Below, piece after piece: positions 12,760-25,123 of a stretch of DNA of 64,000 bases. Under the pieces are notes generated by a model. It searched no databases. It was not told the DNA's origin and saw nothing but the letters and a program-made list of their open reading frames with translations. The DNA is from Serripes groenlandicus. Lineage: Eukaryota > Mollusca > Bivalvia > Cardiida > Cardiidae. Position 1 is the stretch's first letter. The number at the start of each line of letters is the position of its first letter. The translations under genes were made by a program, and so were the position numbers. Location of the stretch: NCBI GenBank assembly GCA_031761405.1, contig JASEVX010000013.1, positions 45,388,105 to 45,452,104 of the forward strand, read 5' to 3'.

Positions 12760-12923
12760 CAGAGCTCTAGATAAGGGGAGTTTTGCACATTCTAAAATCC
12801 TTATTTGACCCTCTAACCCTATGATGTGGGTACTCAATCGTCTCAATGATGCGTCACTGGTTGGATAATAAGAAAGATATTTTGGGGAAAAGAGCTGTAA
12901 ACCCCTTCTTATCTGGATCCCTG
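12760..12923. mobile_element. Foldback MITE with AGCTCTAGATAAGG termini (hAT-like)
   Basis: Opens CAGAGCTCTAGATAAGGGGA and closes CTTCTTATCTGGATCCCTG. The core resembles a palindrome around GTGGGTACTCAA. CAGNG termini suggest hAT; no clean 8-bp duplication is visible here. Confidence 0.65.
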
Positions 12924-13416
12924 CAGAATTCCACACAACAAGAAATCGCTGAAGACGGTAAATCAATAGAACTGGTTCTGATACTGGTTACCTTCAGGCA
13001 AAGTTTCAAGTTTGTAACCCTTTTCAGTGCTGAGATTTTGCCTCAACCTGAAACTTTAACCAAAATGTTGACGAACAGACAGACAGACATCGCCAATCTA
13101 TAGACCGGAATTGCTAGAGCAATTCGGCCAAAAATCTTTCCAAAGCCAATGGATGCTTTAGAACATGGACTGTTTTCCCATTGACGGCGGACGAATGAAA
13201 TTAGTCACACTGAATTTGTCAAACATCAGAAAAAATGTTGGGCGAGCTGGTGTTTGAACTCGCAACAGCTGAATTGACAGCCTGCGTCGCTACCTATTGA
13301 ATCTACTGAGAATCAAACCTAGGAACTACCACTTTGTCCTTACACCACTAATAGATTGGGGCTAAACCCTTTCTTACATACAACAAAATATGCAGCAGAT
13401 GAGTTTAAAACATTAA

Positions 13417-13638
13417 CCCTTTCCCTCATACGACAATTCTTCAGCAGACGACTTTGAACATATTTTGTCAAAACATAGAAAATCTCCATAATTGAATGGA
13501 TAACCTATGACAAAAAGTGGAAAACATTGTGGCAAAAGGAGAAATTGCACGTTTTGTGCAATTTCTTCTTTTGTCACTATGTTTTCAAAAAGCCGCCTGC
13601 TGCAGAGGCGTCAGAAAGCGTCTATATCAGGGATAGGG
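13417..13638 (-). mobile_element. TTAA MITE, full-length, nested in an older copy
   Basis: A 222-bp young copy between TTAA at 13413-13416 and 13639-13642. It interrupts an older, decayed member whose left end (aaaccctttcttacata) is at about 13363 and right end near 13813. Confidence 0.8.
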
Positions 13639-14486
13639 TTAAATCCAAAAACTTTCAATAAAAAAATATTAAAGAACAATTATAGAGTAAAGCTGAAAAC
13701 ATTGTAGCAAAAGGAGAGGTTTTTAATTATGACAAAATTTTCCTTCTGTCACAATGTATTCCAAAGTTGTCTGCTGCATAGGCGTCCAAAAGTTTCTGTA
13801 TGTCAGAAAGGGTTTCAACCTACTGGTAATGAGCAATTTCTATATATGCCAGTGTTACACTAATTACACTTTTATTTAAAGAGGTTTCCCCAGATGTTTT
13901 CAAAGTCGCTTGCTGTTGATTTGCTGTACATGGGAAAGGGTAAAAAGATTTCTATTTGAAAACATTTGCCGCAATGTTCTATTTAACAATAATAATTTTA
14001 TTTACAGAGATTTTCCATATTTTAGCCAGGATGTTTTCAAAGTCATCTGCTGCAGATTAGTTGTTTTTGGGAAAGACCATAGTAGGAAAATAAACCAAAA
14101 CAATATGCAGTATTATTCATACATTTATTATTTCTTCAAATGAAATACATGTAAATTGAACAGGATCTATTTTAACCCATTACTAGATACGCTATTTTTA
14201 TTTCATAGATGGGTTAAAATATTCAAGAAATAAAACTTGGGAGTAGAACTCTGTTTGCTAATTAATCCCTTTCCCACCTGCAGACTCGTGTACGGCAGAC
14301 TACATTTGAAAAAACATTGTAGGAAAAGAAGTAAAAGCTCATCAAGAAACAATTCCTCCTTTTACCACAATGTTTTCAACTCTTTCAATAATTAAACTTT
14401 TATTTATGAAGATTTTACATATCTTTACATACAAGTTTTCAAAGTCGTCTGCTACAGATTTATTGCATCATGTGGAAAAAGGTTAA

Positions 14487-14658
14487 CCCTTTCCCTCATA
14501 TAGACATTTTTTGACGCCTCTGCAGCAGACGGCTTTTCCAAAACATAGTGACAAAAGAAGAAATTGCACAAAACGTGCAATTTCTCCTTTAGCCACAATG
14601 TTTTTGACAAAATACATTCAAAGTTGTCTGCTGCAGAATTGCCGTATGAGGGAAAGGG
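14487..14658 (+). mobile_element. TTAA MITE, internally deleted (172 bp), abutting an older copy
   Basis: Both ends and TTAA flanks are present. The left TTAA is also the right flank of a decayed copy at about 14268-14482, so two elements share one target. Confidence 0.8.
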
Positions 14659-14667
14659 TTAAACATA

Positions 14668-14868
14668 CATAGAGCTCTAGATAAGGGAAATTTTTCAGTT
14701 TCTAAATCCTTATTTGACATTCAAACCCTATGTTGTGAGTACTCAAAATAATCGTCTCAGTGAGACGATTCTTTTGAGTACCCACAACATAGGATTTGGT
14801 TGAGAAATAAGAGAAATATTGTGGGGAAAGACCTGTTCACTCTCTCTTATTTAGTCCTTTATATAACA
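14668..14868. mobile_element. Foldback MITE with AGCTCTAGATAAGG termini
   Basis: Core TGAGTACTCAAAATAATCGT pairs with ACGATTCTTTTGAGTACCCA. Full-length type. Confidence 0.7.
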
Positions 14869-15127
14869 GATCTGAAGATTCCATTTCAACATCTGCAAAG
14901 TTTAAATATTATAATTTTCGTACAGAGTTGAAACCATTATGGAAAAATGCTTGTTTTTAACAATTTTTCTTTTTCAAACCTACAAATTCTTTGCAGCAGG
15001 TGAAAACATCTACATAAAATACGAAAGAAAGATCAATTATTTTTAAAATAGATACAGTTGAAAACATTGTGGCAAAAGGAGAAATTGCTTGTTATGAGCA
15101 ATTTGTCTTTTTGTCCCATTGTTTTAA

Positions 15128-15312
15128 CCCTTTCCCTCATATAGACGCTTTTTGAAAACATAGTGACATAGTCAAAACGAGCAATTTCTCCTTTTGCCAC
15201 AATGTTTTCCACTTTTTGTCATAGGTTATCCATTCAATTATGGAGATTTTCTATTTTTTGACAAAATACGTTCAAAGTCGTCTGCTGCAGAATTGTCGTA
15301 TGAGGGAAAGGG
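15128..15312 (+). mobile_element. TTAA MITE, left arm shortened, nested in an older copy
   Basis: TTAA on both sides. It lacks the CTCTGCAGCAGACGG segment. It is inserted after the hairpin of a decayed copy that begins near 15050. Confidence 0.75.
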
Positions 15313-16336
15313 TTAAAATATCACCTTTTGTGTAAGAACCTTCCGTGTAAGACTTTGAAAACATGGTGAAAAAACCTGAAAAATCTCCATAAAAGAGAGC
15401 TTAAATGTTAAATTTTATAAAGTTGAAACCATTGTGGCCAAAGAGGAAATTGCTCATCATGAGCAATTTCACCTTTGGCTACAATGATTTCAAAAGTCGT
15501 CTGCTGCTATTGTATCAAAATGCGTCTGCAGGTCGGAAAGAGTTATATCGAGGATATTTCATGGGTGTTTTTTTATTATTACTTTTAATATACAAGTTTA
15601 CTAAGGTGATATACTGCGCGCCTTGGTGAGCAAAGCTTGTGTCATATTCAACTTACTTAACGAGTATATTAAAAGTGATAATAAATAAACCAAATTAATT
15701 ATTCTATTTATCACATAAAGCAATTTATGAGGCGTATTTCGAAAAAAAGAATGTACATGAAATTTGCCAGTTTTGGAGCCAAAGTGACTAACGTTACATA
15801 ATGTCAAACTGTTGATTTGACATCATTTTCATCGTTGTAACAAAGACTTGAGCATAAAACTGGAAACCAAACTAGTAGTGCCATATGATATTTAAGTAAT
15901 GGGATTTTGACACTCCCAGGGAGGGCTTTATGTGATAAAATCTATTCAATAATTCAACATGCAGACGTATTATAACACATCTGCAAAAGATGACTTTTTG
16001 ATTTTTCAATTTGCCACAATGTTTTCAACACCATTCAATATTTCTACTGTAGGTTAACCCTTTACCACAATGCCGATACATGTTGATGCTTGTGTAACAG
16101 ATGAGTTTTGAAAATTATATGGAGAAGAGAAATTGCACATGATGAGAAATGTCTTTTGTCACAGATTAATTACATGTGGTAAATGTTTACTTGGAAAAGC
16201 ATTGTCACTACATTATATCATGATTTTTGAGCTCAACCCATAAAGAGTCCAAGGCAATAATAACACTGCTGTTAATGTTTTTTCTCATCTCTTTTTTCAC
16301 CATGTCTTTTAAAATAAAATCCCCTCTGTTAAACGA

Positions 16337-19329
16337 TCACCTGGCATCAAACACGATCACTGTTAAAGCAATTAAGGACAAATGAAACATGTAAATTGAT
16401 ACACAGTCATGTGTATAATACGAAAAAGATGTAAAAAATTGGCATTTATCATGTTATGAAATCCTTACTTTGGAATAATAATATCCAGTCCAACCCATGT
16501 TTAAAGACCCTCATGGGAGGTAAACAATCTGGTCTTTGATCACAGGTGGGCTTTTATTACAGAGTCAATTAAGCAGAAAATGAGTATTGGGAAAAGAAAT
16601 TAAAAGTGTGGTTGCTGTAGACATGAAATAGCAAGTTTGTCTGTATACATAATGATAATAATACTATAAACTGGTCTTTTCTCTCTTACTTTCCATACAA
16701 AATCTTTAATTGTGTGTGCTCGAAAAAATCTCTAAAAGGAGAAATTGCTCGTTTTGAGCAATTTCTTCTTTTGTCACTATGTTTTCAAAAAGCGTTCTGC
16801 TTAAATGGAAAGGGGGTGAATTTCTCTTTCTCTGCTCTGTTTAATTGTTTGTTAATTTTTCTTGAAGAATAATCCTGATAACAAATAATATAGAGCTGGT
16901 CCGTTAGGAAACCGCCCCAACTCTCTCTGACAGGGACATCGCCAAGATTAGGAAATTAACCCTTTCCCTCACGCTTGTTGACGCCTCTGCAGCAGACGGC
17001 TTTTTGAAAACATAGTGACAAAAGAAGAAATTGCTCAAAACTACAATTTCTCCTTTTGCCACCATGTTTTTTTCACTTTTAGTCATAGGTTATCCATTCA
17101 ATTATAGAGATTTTCTATTTTTTGACAAAATATGTTCAAAGTCGTCTGCTGCAGAAGTGTCGTATGAGGGAAAGGGTTAAACATAGAAATTTTGGAATGA
17201 GATAGACACCCACACATTACTCGGTGCTCTGAAATGTTATGCAATACAACATTTCTAATATGCTAAGCAGCAAATTCTGTCTTGGACCTATGTTTCAGAC
17301 AAATTCTTTGAATGACGTAGTATGGCCCATTTAAACTTAACCCTTTCCCTCATATAGACGATTTCTGTCGCCTCTGCAGCAGACAGCGTTTTTAAAACAT
17401 AGTGACAAACAGAAGAAATTGCTCAAAACAAACAATTTCTTTTTTTGCCACCATGTTTACCACTTTTAGTCATAGGTTATCCATTAAATTATAGAGATTT
17501 TCTATTTTTTAACAAAATATGTTCAAAGTCGTCTGTTGCAGAGTTGTCGTATGAGGGAAAGGGTTAAACTTAAAACAAATAGACAAGGAATAACTACTGA
17601 TATCACGATACGAGTCAACTCACACAAAAACTAAAATTCAGAGTTATGGAAATTGCTGATAAATGCAGAGCAGTACACCGTAGTATTCTCCTGTAATCAG
17701 TGCTTGATCATTACTTCTTTATTTTTTGTACCACTAAATGGCAAACATGGAAGATCTTAATTGTTTAGACTGCTCAGAGATGCAGGCTGATGTTGATCTT
17801 TGCTGGCTGTCAAAACCCAGAGGTCACTTGACTCATAAACAAATATTACAACCCTCTTGATAATACAAACACTGTCTAAAGGATCTTCACTGATTGCATA
17901 ACACAGAAGGATGGTTTTTGTGTGGCATAGCTCGTTAATCATTATCAATAGACTGTGCAAAACACCTCTGGTTGCAACCAAATATTTCAAAAGGATACTT
18001 CTTTTTGTGCGTTTCTTGTACATAATTCTGTATCCACACTCACGGCATCGGATAGGATCTCTTGCTTTTATTTCATTCTCCATATGACATTCTGAAATGA
18101 AATACAATAACCATTAATCTTTTACCTGATATAGGCAGCAGTTGACTTTTAAAACAAAATACTGCGGGAATAGGTAGAATTGCTCAAAACAATTGCTTTC
18201 AAAGTAAACAACTCAAAAAATATCAGATAAAGTTTAGTAAAAGGGATTGTTAACCATTAAATTTACTTTTACAATTTAATATCTGCTTTAAAAATACAAC
18301 AGGAAAACAGTATTAATTAAGATTTATCCTCAAGGAGGTAGACATTAAGAGTTAAAGCAATTTGAGCCATGATTTAACTATGAAAACTGTTGAAAGCAGA
18401 GTAGGACTACATTAGCTGTGATATTGAGCAATAAATAAAAGTTGTACGAACTTGTTTCAAAATCACAACTGTTGTAAAATGAATGAATTTAAACTATGAC
18501 TGCACACACTACCTCTGACATATCTACAAGGCTGCCACATTTCAATTGAGTACCCCACATTCCAATTGAGTACCCCGCATTTCAATTGAGTACCCCGCAT
18601 TTCAATTGAGTACCCCACATTCCAATTGAGTACCCCACATTTCAATTGAGTACCCCACATTCCAATTGAGTACCCCACATTTCAATTGAGTACCCCACAT
18701 TTCAATTGAGTACCCCACATTTCAATTGAGTACCCCACAATTTCAATTGAGTACCCCACATTTCAATTGAGTACCCCACATTCCAATTGAGTACCCCACA
18801 TTCCAATTGAGTACCCCACATTTCAATTCCAATTGAGTACCCCACATTTCAATTGAGTACCCCACATTTCAATTGAGTACCCCACATTTCAATTGAGTAC
18901 CCCACATTCCAATTGAGTACCCCACATTTCAATTGAGTACCCCACATTTCAATTGAGTACCCCACATTTCAATCAGCCTATGAGTTTGATTCAGATCTCT
19001 AGATAATTATGATACAGAGCGTTTTTCGTACTCTAAAATCCTTATTTGACCTCCAAAACCTATGTTGTGGGTACTCAAAAGAATTGTCTCAGTGAGCATA
19101 GGATTCAATGAGTGCTAAGAGAGGTATTATATAAGAAAGACCTATTTAATTCTCCTTATCTAGTCTTCTGGTTTAATAATACCCTCATTGTCCACTATGA
19201 CAAACATTTACAAATTTTGCATGAAGTTAACCCTTTAAGTATTATGTTTGTCTAATTACCTCCACAGATATATATCATTGTCTGTTGTTTGGCTGGGGCC
19301 GCATCCCCTTCTGGTCTTGGTGTTTCCAT
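16337..19329 (-). CDS. POLR2K: RNA polymerases I, II and III subunit RPABC4 (RPB12), three exons
   Basis: This is the small zinc-ribbon subunit shared by the three nuclear RNA polymerases. Coding exons (minus strand): 19329-19260, 18091-17999 and 16359-16337, joined in phase to give 61 aa (human 58). Exon 1 gives MET...[10 protein letters not shown], exon 2 the near-invariant [18 protein letters not shown] and [11 protein letters not shown], and the 23-nt last exon MIVFDAR and a TGA stop. Zinc ligands are C22, C25, C39 and C42. A 5'UTR exon may lie at about 19330-19356 behind an ATTTCAG acceptor. Intron 2 is about 1.6 kb and holds two full MITEs. The gene points away from the EMI-family gene at 26 kb. 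Each exon is too short to be found alone; the match over the full length makes the call firm. Confidence 0.95.
16960..17176 (+). mobile_element. TTAA MITE, near full-length, in POLR2K intron 2
   Basis: 217 bp between TTAA sites. It has a small loss in the left terminus (CCCTCACGCTTGTTG) and in the hairpin loop. Confidence 0.8.
17341..17563 (+). mobile_element. TTAA MITE, full-length, in POLR2K intron 2
   Basis: 223 bp with TTAA at 17337-17340 and 17564-17567. It lies 435 bp downstream of the POLR2K middle exon. Confidence 0.8.
18533..18974. repeat. 19-bp tandem array, about 23 copies, in POLR2K intron 1
   Basis: Unit TTCAATTGAGTACCCCACA. Copies vary mainly at one T/C position (ATTTC or ATTCC), plus a few single-base changes and one partial unit near 18830. 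The reading frame seen through it on the minus strand is a by-product of the period. Confidence 0.9.
18995..19172. mobile_element. Foldback MITE between the 19-bp array and POLR2K exon 1
   Basis: Left ATCTCTAGATAATTATGATA, middle GTGGGTACTCAAAAGAATTG, right CTCCTTATCTAGTCTTCTGG. One core arm is shortened. It lies in POLR2K intron 1. Confidence 0.6.
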
Positions 19330-19384
19330 GGTGATGTGTGGTTTTCAATTATCTTAGTCTGAAATAAAAGAATAACTAATAAAC

Positions 19385-20505
19385 GGGTCGCTCTTAAAAC
19401 CGAATAATACCGAAGAATACAAATAATACAAAATAATTTGAAAAAACTACAGAATAATACATATACTTTGCAAATAATAATCATATTCGTGTACATTTAG
19501 GTGAAATATAAATGAATTTGATATAAAAATCCTGTTATTGGCATGGCATATTGTAGTTTAAAAATGTCTGTTTCGTTTATTTTGGAGTGATCGCCCTTGG
19601 GAATGTAATGTATGGATTGTTTCCCGTGGTTTAATTCAGATGAAAGGGAGATCTCTTCCATGTTTTAAAAAAAAATATTCTATTTAGTCTACATTTATTT
19701 CTGTATATATGTTGTGATATGGTTTTAAAGTAGGCCTTTTTCATATGACATAACTTCATCTAAAGACTACTTGATGAACCTATATATATAACAAAGGGAC
19801 GCAATCAATACCATATCAAGGGAGGTCACTCCAAAATATATTAAGGTCAAATTGCGCTAAATACATCCGCGGGCCCCTTTGATCTACAGCCAAGTAGTGC
19901 GTAAACAAAACTTTGTTTGCCTAGAAATGGTTGTACATCTGGCCCAGACTGCATTGGATATGTGACAATGGGTGTAAATTCTTTGTAAATATGTAGAGGA
20001 TGAACTGGAACTGTTTGATTTGATCATTTTAGGTATGTTGACCTTGTGTGAAAGTGAAAGTAGAGTATGGGTAAACCCATTTTCAGCCTAGCTGGATTGT
20101 GGTAAAAAGGATGGTCCCCATCTTCACAGAGCGAGTTCTTTCTTGCATAATACATGACCCCACATTTTCTATGGATTATTTTAAAGGTAAGAAGTATCTC
20201 TTTTCAATGATATATGGTGTTCTACATGGGAAACGCTTAGAAAATGTGACAAACGAGGGTTGAAGCTGGTTGATTTACATGTAAACAAAGAAGGAATTTA
20301 TTTGGTGTATTGTGACCTAAAACCAACATTTTGAGACCACAATATGTCAATAAAAGATTTTATATATATATCACCTGGGATCAGTCAAACCAGATATCAC
20401 CTAATGGAAAACGATTATGAAAATGTCTTGCAAATTAAATGTATTATTCGGTATTTTTCTTATCATTCGCTATTTTTTCGTATTATTCGGCTATAAGAGT
20501 GACCG
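19385..20505. mobile_element. 1.1-kb non-autonomous DNA transposon with perfect 9-bp target duplication
   Basis: Inverted termini GGGTCGCTCTTAAAACCGAA and, at right, CGGTCACTCTTATAGCCGAA (complement), continuing into AATAATAC-rich subterminal repeats. CTAATAAAC stands on both sides (19376-19384, 20506-20514). A 9-bp duplication fits Mutator-like elements. No transposase frame is present. It lies just upstream of the proposed POLR2K 5'UTR exon. Confidence 0.75.
19580..19836. mobile_element. Nested 257-bp MITE with TA target (Tc1/mariner-like)
   Basis: Termini TTTTGGAGTGATCGCCCTTG and, complemented at right, TTTTGGAGTGACCTCCCTTG, each next to TA. It sits inside the 1.1-kb element. Confidence 0.65.
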
Positions 20506-20514
20506 CTAATAAAC

Positions 20515-22699
20515 TATTGAATAAAAGTAATAACATTATGGAAAACATTTTCTTCCTTTCTCACAATGTTTTCAAAATGTACAGTCTATTATTACAACAG
20601 ACCTTAGGAAGGAAAAGAACAAATCTGAACCAAGTCAATTTAAATTTTACAAATGGGAACATCATATCAGAACAGTAAATTGTCTTCAATATTGCATTGA
20701 ATTTCCTAGTAGTTGGACATGTAACTTTCTAAGATGTGCCCTTTAACTTGTCAATGTCAGCTTACATTTTAGGGTGGGACTGACACTATTAAAACTGTTT
20801 CGATTTTCAATCAAACTTTGCTTTGCCTATTAACATATTACAATGTCTCTGTTGTCACAAAATCGGTATTGCCCAGTGGACTGTTTCAGATATTACAAGA
20901 ATGTTTGAAAGAACACATTTTTTCCAATCAAAAGTCAGACCCTAGTAGTCCATTATCTCCATATCATTTAGACTTTCGCTAGTTCCTTTATCATCTGTTA
21001 TTTATTTGGCAGGCTGTGCAGGAAAGTAACAACATGAAAAAAAGAGCATATCAATTATTATAATGCAGTCTTTCTATGAAGGACTAACACCAGAGAAGTG
21101 ATCCAGGGCTATAATGTTGAAATCTGACACAATATATCATATTCTTCATCTCATCCTTTAATCTTTTCCCACCTGATGATGCGTTTTGACACAAAATCAG
21201 TAGACGACTGTTGAAAACATAGTGGCCATAGGTTAAATTGCTCATGATGAGTAATTTCTCTTTTGGCCACAATGTTTTCAACTTCATTTAGGAAACTTTT
21301 CAGGTTTTTCTTACTATGTTTTCAAAGTCGTCTGCTGATTTGTTGTATGTGGGAAAGGGTTAAGCTCGAAAACAAATAATTCTATAGAGACTGTCTCAAT
21401 GAATAATTCTAAACATGATGAAATACAGCAACAGTGCAAAATAATTAAATGCACGAAAACACATGATATTACAGGAAAATGAAGACTTTTATATCATACG
21501 TTAAAGTTACAAGCACTTTTAAAGACAAATCTTTTTTCTATCTACGATCCTACATGATGAAATCGAAATTAGAAGTTCTTTTGGCGTACTTTACCTGTAA
21601 GTTGTAAAACAAACAAAACAATGTTGGTATATTTATAGACGCTTGTCACTTTTAAGCGTGTTGAAGACCTGGAGGAACGGGTGAAAAACAGATATAAGTT
21701 ATATTGGCCACAAGTGAAAACAGGCTAGAATAAAATGAAGTAATCTAGTCAGAACGACTTCCTTTATATTAAATATTACTATGGATATATTTTTCATCAA
21801 ATGTTTCATTTTTAAAATTTATTTTTGAACTGTCATTTTTTTTTTTCTGGAATAGTAACTTAATGCGCAATTGTTCCTTTTGCCACAGTGACAATATTTT
21901 CACTTTTATTCAAGTAGAACTATTGTTCTTTCATTTATAGAGATTTGGCACTTTTTTACCCAGTGTTTTGAAATTCGTCTGCCACAGATATGTTGTATGT
22001 GGGAATGAAATAAAAAAGTATTTTGTACTAATTAACGTATTATTTTGGCATATTCATCGTCTGCCTTTTAATCACAATATGCTTGTTCAATGTAACATCT
22101 TGAAAACTTTAAGTCTTGGGTTGATACAGACTTGAAACTAATAGAAAGGGGGAGGAATTGCTTTCTTCAGAGAAATATAATTGTTTTCAAACGACTCTCT
22201 GTTTATTATGAGCCCTCATTGTTACAGAATGTATGCGCTTGCCGATTGCACGGCACAGATGCGTCTGTAAAATATAATAAATTCATAAGTGAAATGTGTT
22301 TAACCCTTTACCACCTGCAGACGCATTTACAGCAGTAAACTGTTGAAACCATTTTGACAAAATCCAAAGTTAATTTCTGAACAAATAAAAAAGGAAGACA
22401 AATTTTCAACAACATTTACGTTCTACCTTCTTCTGCTTCAAGATTCTTCCCGGTAGCCTAATATGCAGCCTGGAGCATCATCGCGCATGAAATATGTATA
22501 GCGTCCCCTATTCTTGGTACCCAGGTATCATATATTTTATGAAAAGCATGGCTACCGAGGATGAGAGTCGTGAGATGCGCAACATGAAAGTAAAAGAGCT
22601 GATAAAAAAACAGTACCGCTGTGCATAGTAAGTGGCAGCCCACCAGCCCGCTATTGAAAGCTTCAAATGGTGGGTCTCTACGCTACCTATGACTTCTGT
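20515..22699. other. Intergenic between POLR2K and the EMI gene, left part
   Basis: AT-rich. TTAA-MITE relics at about 21160-21357, 21860-22010 and 22299-22350. Nothing else recognised. Confidence 0.4.
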
Positions 22700-23110
22700 C
22701 ATTTAGTTCCACAGACTAATTCTACCTAGGAAAGATAAAGAACGGTAGATGTCATTCCTTCAGAAAGGCAGCACGTAACGCATGGAGCGGCCGTGTACGT
22801 GTGTATGGAAAGTGTGGCTGGTGGCGGAATCTGCCACCTGGGATGTCAACGAGGCCATTGGTGATCCTGTACAACATCACCAGTCGGTTGTCTCTTTTGT
22901 AGAGGCTCATAGCCCAAGTTTGAGATCAACTGGCGTGGGCTGCTGTTGATCTTGTAGTCCCCACTTGCGGACCCCGACGCTCTGCGCTGGACTGCTTCCA
23001 AGCGTGTGATATTCATACTTGTGCAAGCGTCAAATGATTGCGGAGTAACAATATAAGATTGGCCTCACCAGTCTAGTGTAGCACTGGGCTTTGATATATC
23101 TTGGGCATCT
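22700..23110 (-). pseudogene. LINE ORF2 C-terminal fragment (non-LTR retrotransposon)
   Basis: Minus-strand translation, with one or more stops and frame changes, reads TRLEAVQRRASGSASGDYK, then ISNLGYEPLQKRQPTGD and near HQWPR. This matches the region after the reverse-transcriptase domain of chicken-repeat/jockey-type LINEs (LE.VQRRAARF...LGW..L..RR). It is broken and not functional. Confidence 0.65.
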
Positions 23111-23149
23111 GGCTACGTTTTATCGTAGGAAGCCGAGCAAGTTGTTGTT

Positions 23150-23580
23150 AACTCACCTGAGCACGAAGTGCGCAAGGTGAGTTATTGTGATCACCCGGTG
23201 CCCGTCATCCGTCGTGCGTCGTCCTTCGGCCCTCGTGAGTCGTCCGTGAACATCTTCTTCTCTGTAACTAGTGGGTTAATTGGGATGAAACTTCACAGAA
23301 AGCATCTAGCTTCTCAATGTCCACACCGTAAATCCTTCATTTTAATTATATCCATGCTTAATTCTGGTTTCGATGGCAACCTAAAGAAACAAACTTAATC
23401 AAATTTCTCCTGCAATATCGGTTGGCCGATTTTGAAATAATTTTGTAGAAATGTTCCATGTGTAAACCGCTATCAAATTCCTTCACGCCATGTTGATTGG
23501 TTGAAAAACATGGCCGCCAGGGGTGGGGCTGTTTTGCATTATATGGCTATAGTGAAAACCTTAAAAAATGACGCTTAGTA
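23150..23580. repeat. Dispersed repeat of the 'ggtgagttattgtgatc' family, copy 1
   Basis: CTCACCTGAGCACGAAGTGC then AAGGTGAGTTATTGTGATCA, CGTCGTCCTTCGG and a GATGAAACTTCACAGAAAGC body. Confidence 0.6.
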
Positions 23581-25093
23581 TTATGTATATTATTTCAAAC
23601 AAGGTAAAACAAATTTGCCCCTATATTTGGTTTTAGTAGCCGGAAAATGTAGGTTCAAATTGTTAATTTTTTGCTCTGATATTTTAATTGGAATTTCAAT
23701 CTAGTTTTCAATGTTATGCAGCGTTCTTTTGATTTTAATATAGCATGCATTGTGATTAATGCATAATGAGTGTGTAAAGCTATGCAACGACCTCTGTGAA
23801 ATACCACCAGTCAAATAAAAGTTTTTGCGAATATCAGAAAGGTTCTATGTGTTTACCAAAGGCTAATCGGCCATCTCCATCCAGCTTCAGTTCTATTAAT
23901 AGATTATCATATAAATGGAGATTACTCGAGGCGTATACGTTTCAATTGACAATAACTAACTGAAAACTGAAAACTGTTTCAAAACTAATTAATATTTGCT
24001 CTTAATTATCATACCTTTTCACTAATTTTGTTCACTGAAATTTATTTATTATAAGGAAAATAATTAAAAGTTAGTATGCAGAACATTTTCATTTTAAAAA
24101 CTTCATCTCTTATTAGTGCCTCTCGTAGGATCGCCAACTTAACTATGAACCAATCAAAACGTTTCATTTCCTTTATTTCTTCGACATTATTCATTAAATA
24201 CAACATTTGATTGGTCTACAATCTAGATCATTTGTTTAACATCTAGGTCAAAACTGAGGTTAAACAGCTATCGCCGAAAAATAATAATCGGTAAGTCCTT
24301 TTCCTAATGTACGTATTCTGTAATCTGCAGTTAGACCCTTACTTGCAGCATTTTTAGTGCTTTGATTCTTTATATTGTCGTCTAAATACCCTTTTCATGA
24401 GAGATGATCCGATAGGTTGACTCCGAGGTAATTGTCGTATGTTACCATGGGCAAGTTCGGATGGGCTTTTCTAGGATAGAGAACTGTACGTCATGTCTAA
24501 ATATAAATTCAGAAAACATGCGCACTTATGCTTTCCATCTGAACGGTGTTTCCTCGTCTTAGTAGTAAACCATTCGGAACTACTCGGGTAATACCGTAAT
24601 CCTTCATCATCCATTGGTGAAGCAATTCCGAATGAGTAATAAACATCGTTGGTCGCCATTTTGAAATGCTAGTAACCCCAGGCTTGAGGTGGGTTATTAG
24701 GATTCGGGTCAAAAGGTCAAAATGACGTCACTAAGGTTAAAAGTATCACCGTTCACATGGATTCCGAGTGCACTCGGGCTGTTCTCGGATCCCATCCGAA
24801 CTCGCCCAATGAGTAGGTCGTGGCCATGTATGGTGTACTACGTTGATCTTCGTCGGGCTTCGTTTTTTGGTGAATCGAACAATTTCACGCTAGGAAGGGT
24901 TGACGGACATCCTGCCAATCATTCTTCCACCTCTGCATACAGTCAATGTTCGTCCTCCACGGGTAGATTCGTCATCCTTCACACCCATCATTCATCATTG
25001 GTGAAGCATCCAACACCGAGGTATTCCCAATGAATGTGGGGCTGTTGGTGAAGACTATCACTCTGCAAAGAGGCCGGTGAAGGAGAAAGGAAT

Positions 25094-25123
25094 AAAAAAA
25101 AAAGGGGGGGGGGGGGGGGGGGG
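25094..25123. repeat. Homopolymer junction, about ten A followed by twenty G
   Basis: A pure A-run switches directly to a pure G-run at 25104. It lies at the edge of the LINE reverse-transcriptase fragment. Confidence 0.85.

Noticed and set aside
17757..18107. A 116-aa minus-strand open frame with the POLR2K zinc ribbon
   Set aside because: Only 93 nt of it is exon. The rest is intron read-through; the correct gene is built from three exons.
18463..18678. A 71-aa repetitive open frame ([13 protein letters not shown] repeats)
   Set aside because: It is a translation of the 19-bp satellite array.
18533..18974. CRISPR-like regular array
   Set aside because: Units are directly adjacent, with no spacers, and the genome is animal.
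22458..22702. Overlapping 61- and 64-aa frames on the minus strand
   Set aside because: They lie in the 3' flank of a broken LINE and show no family resemblance.
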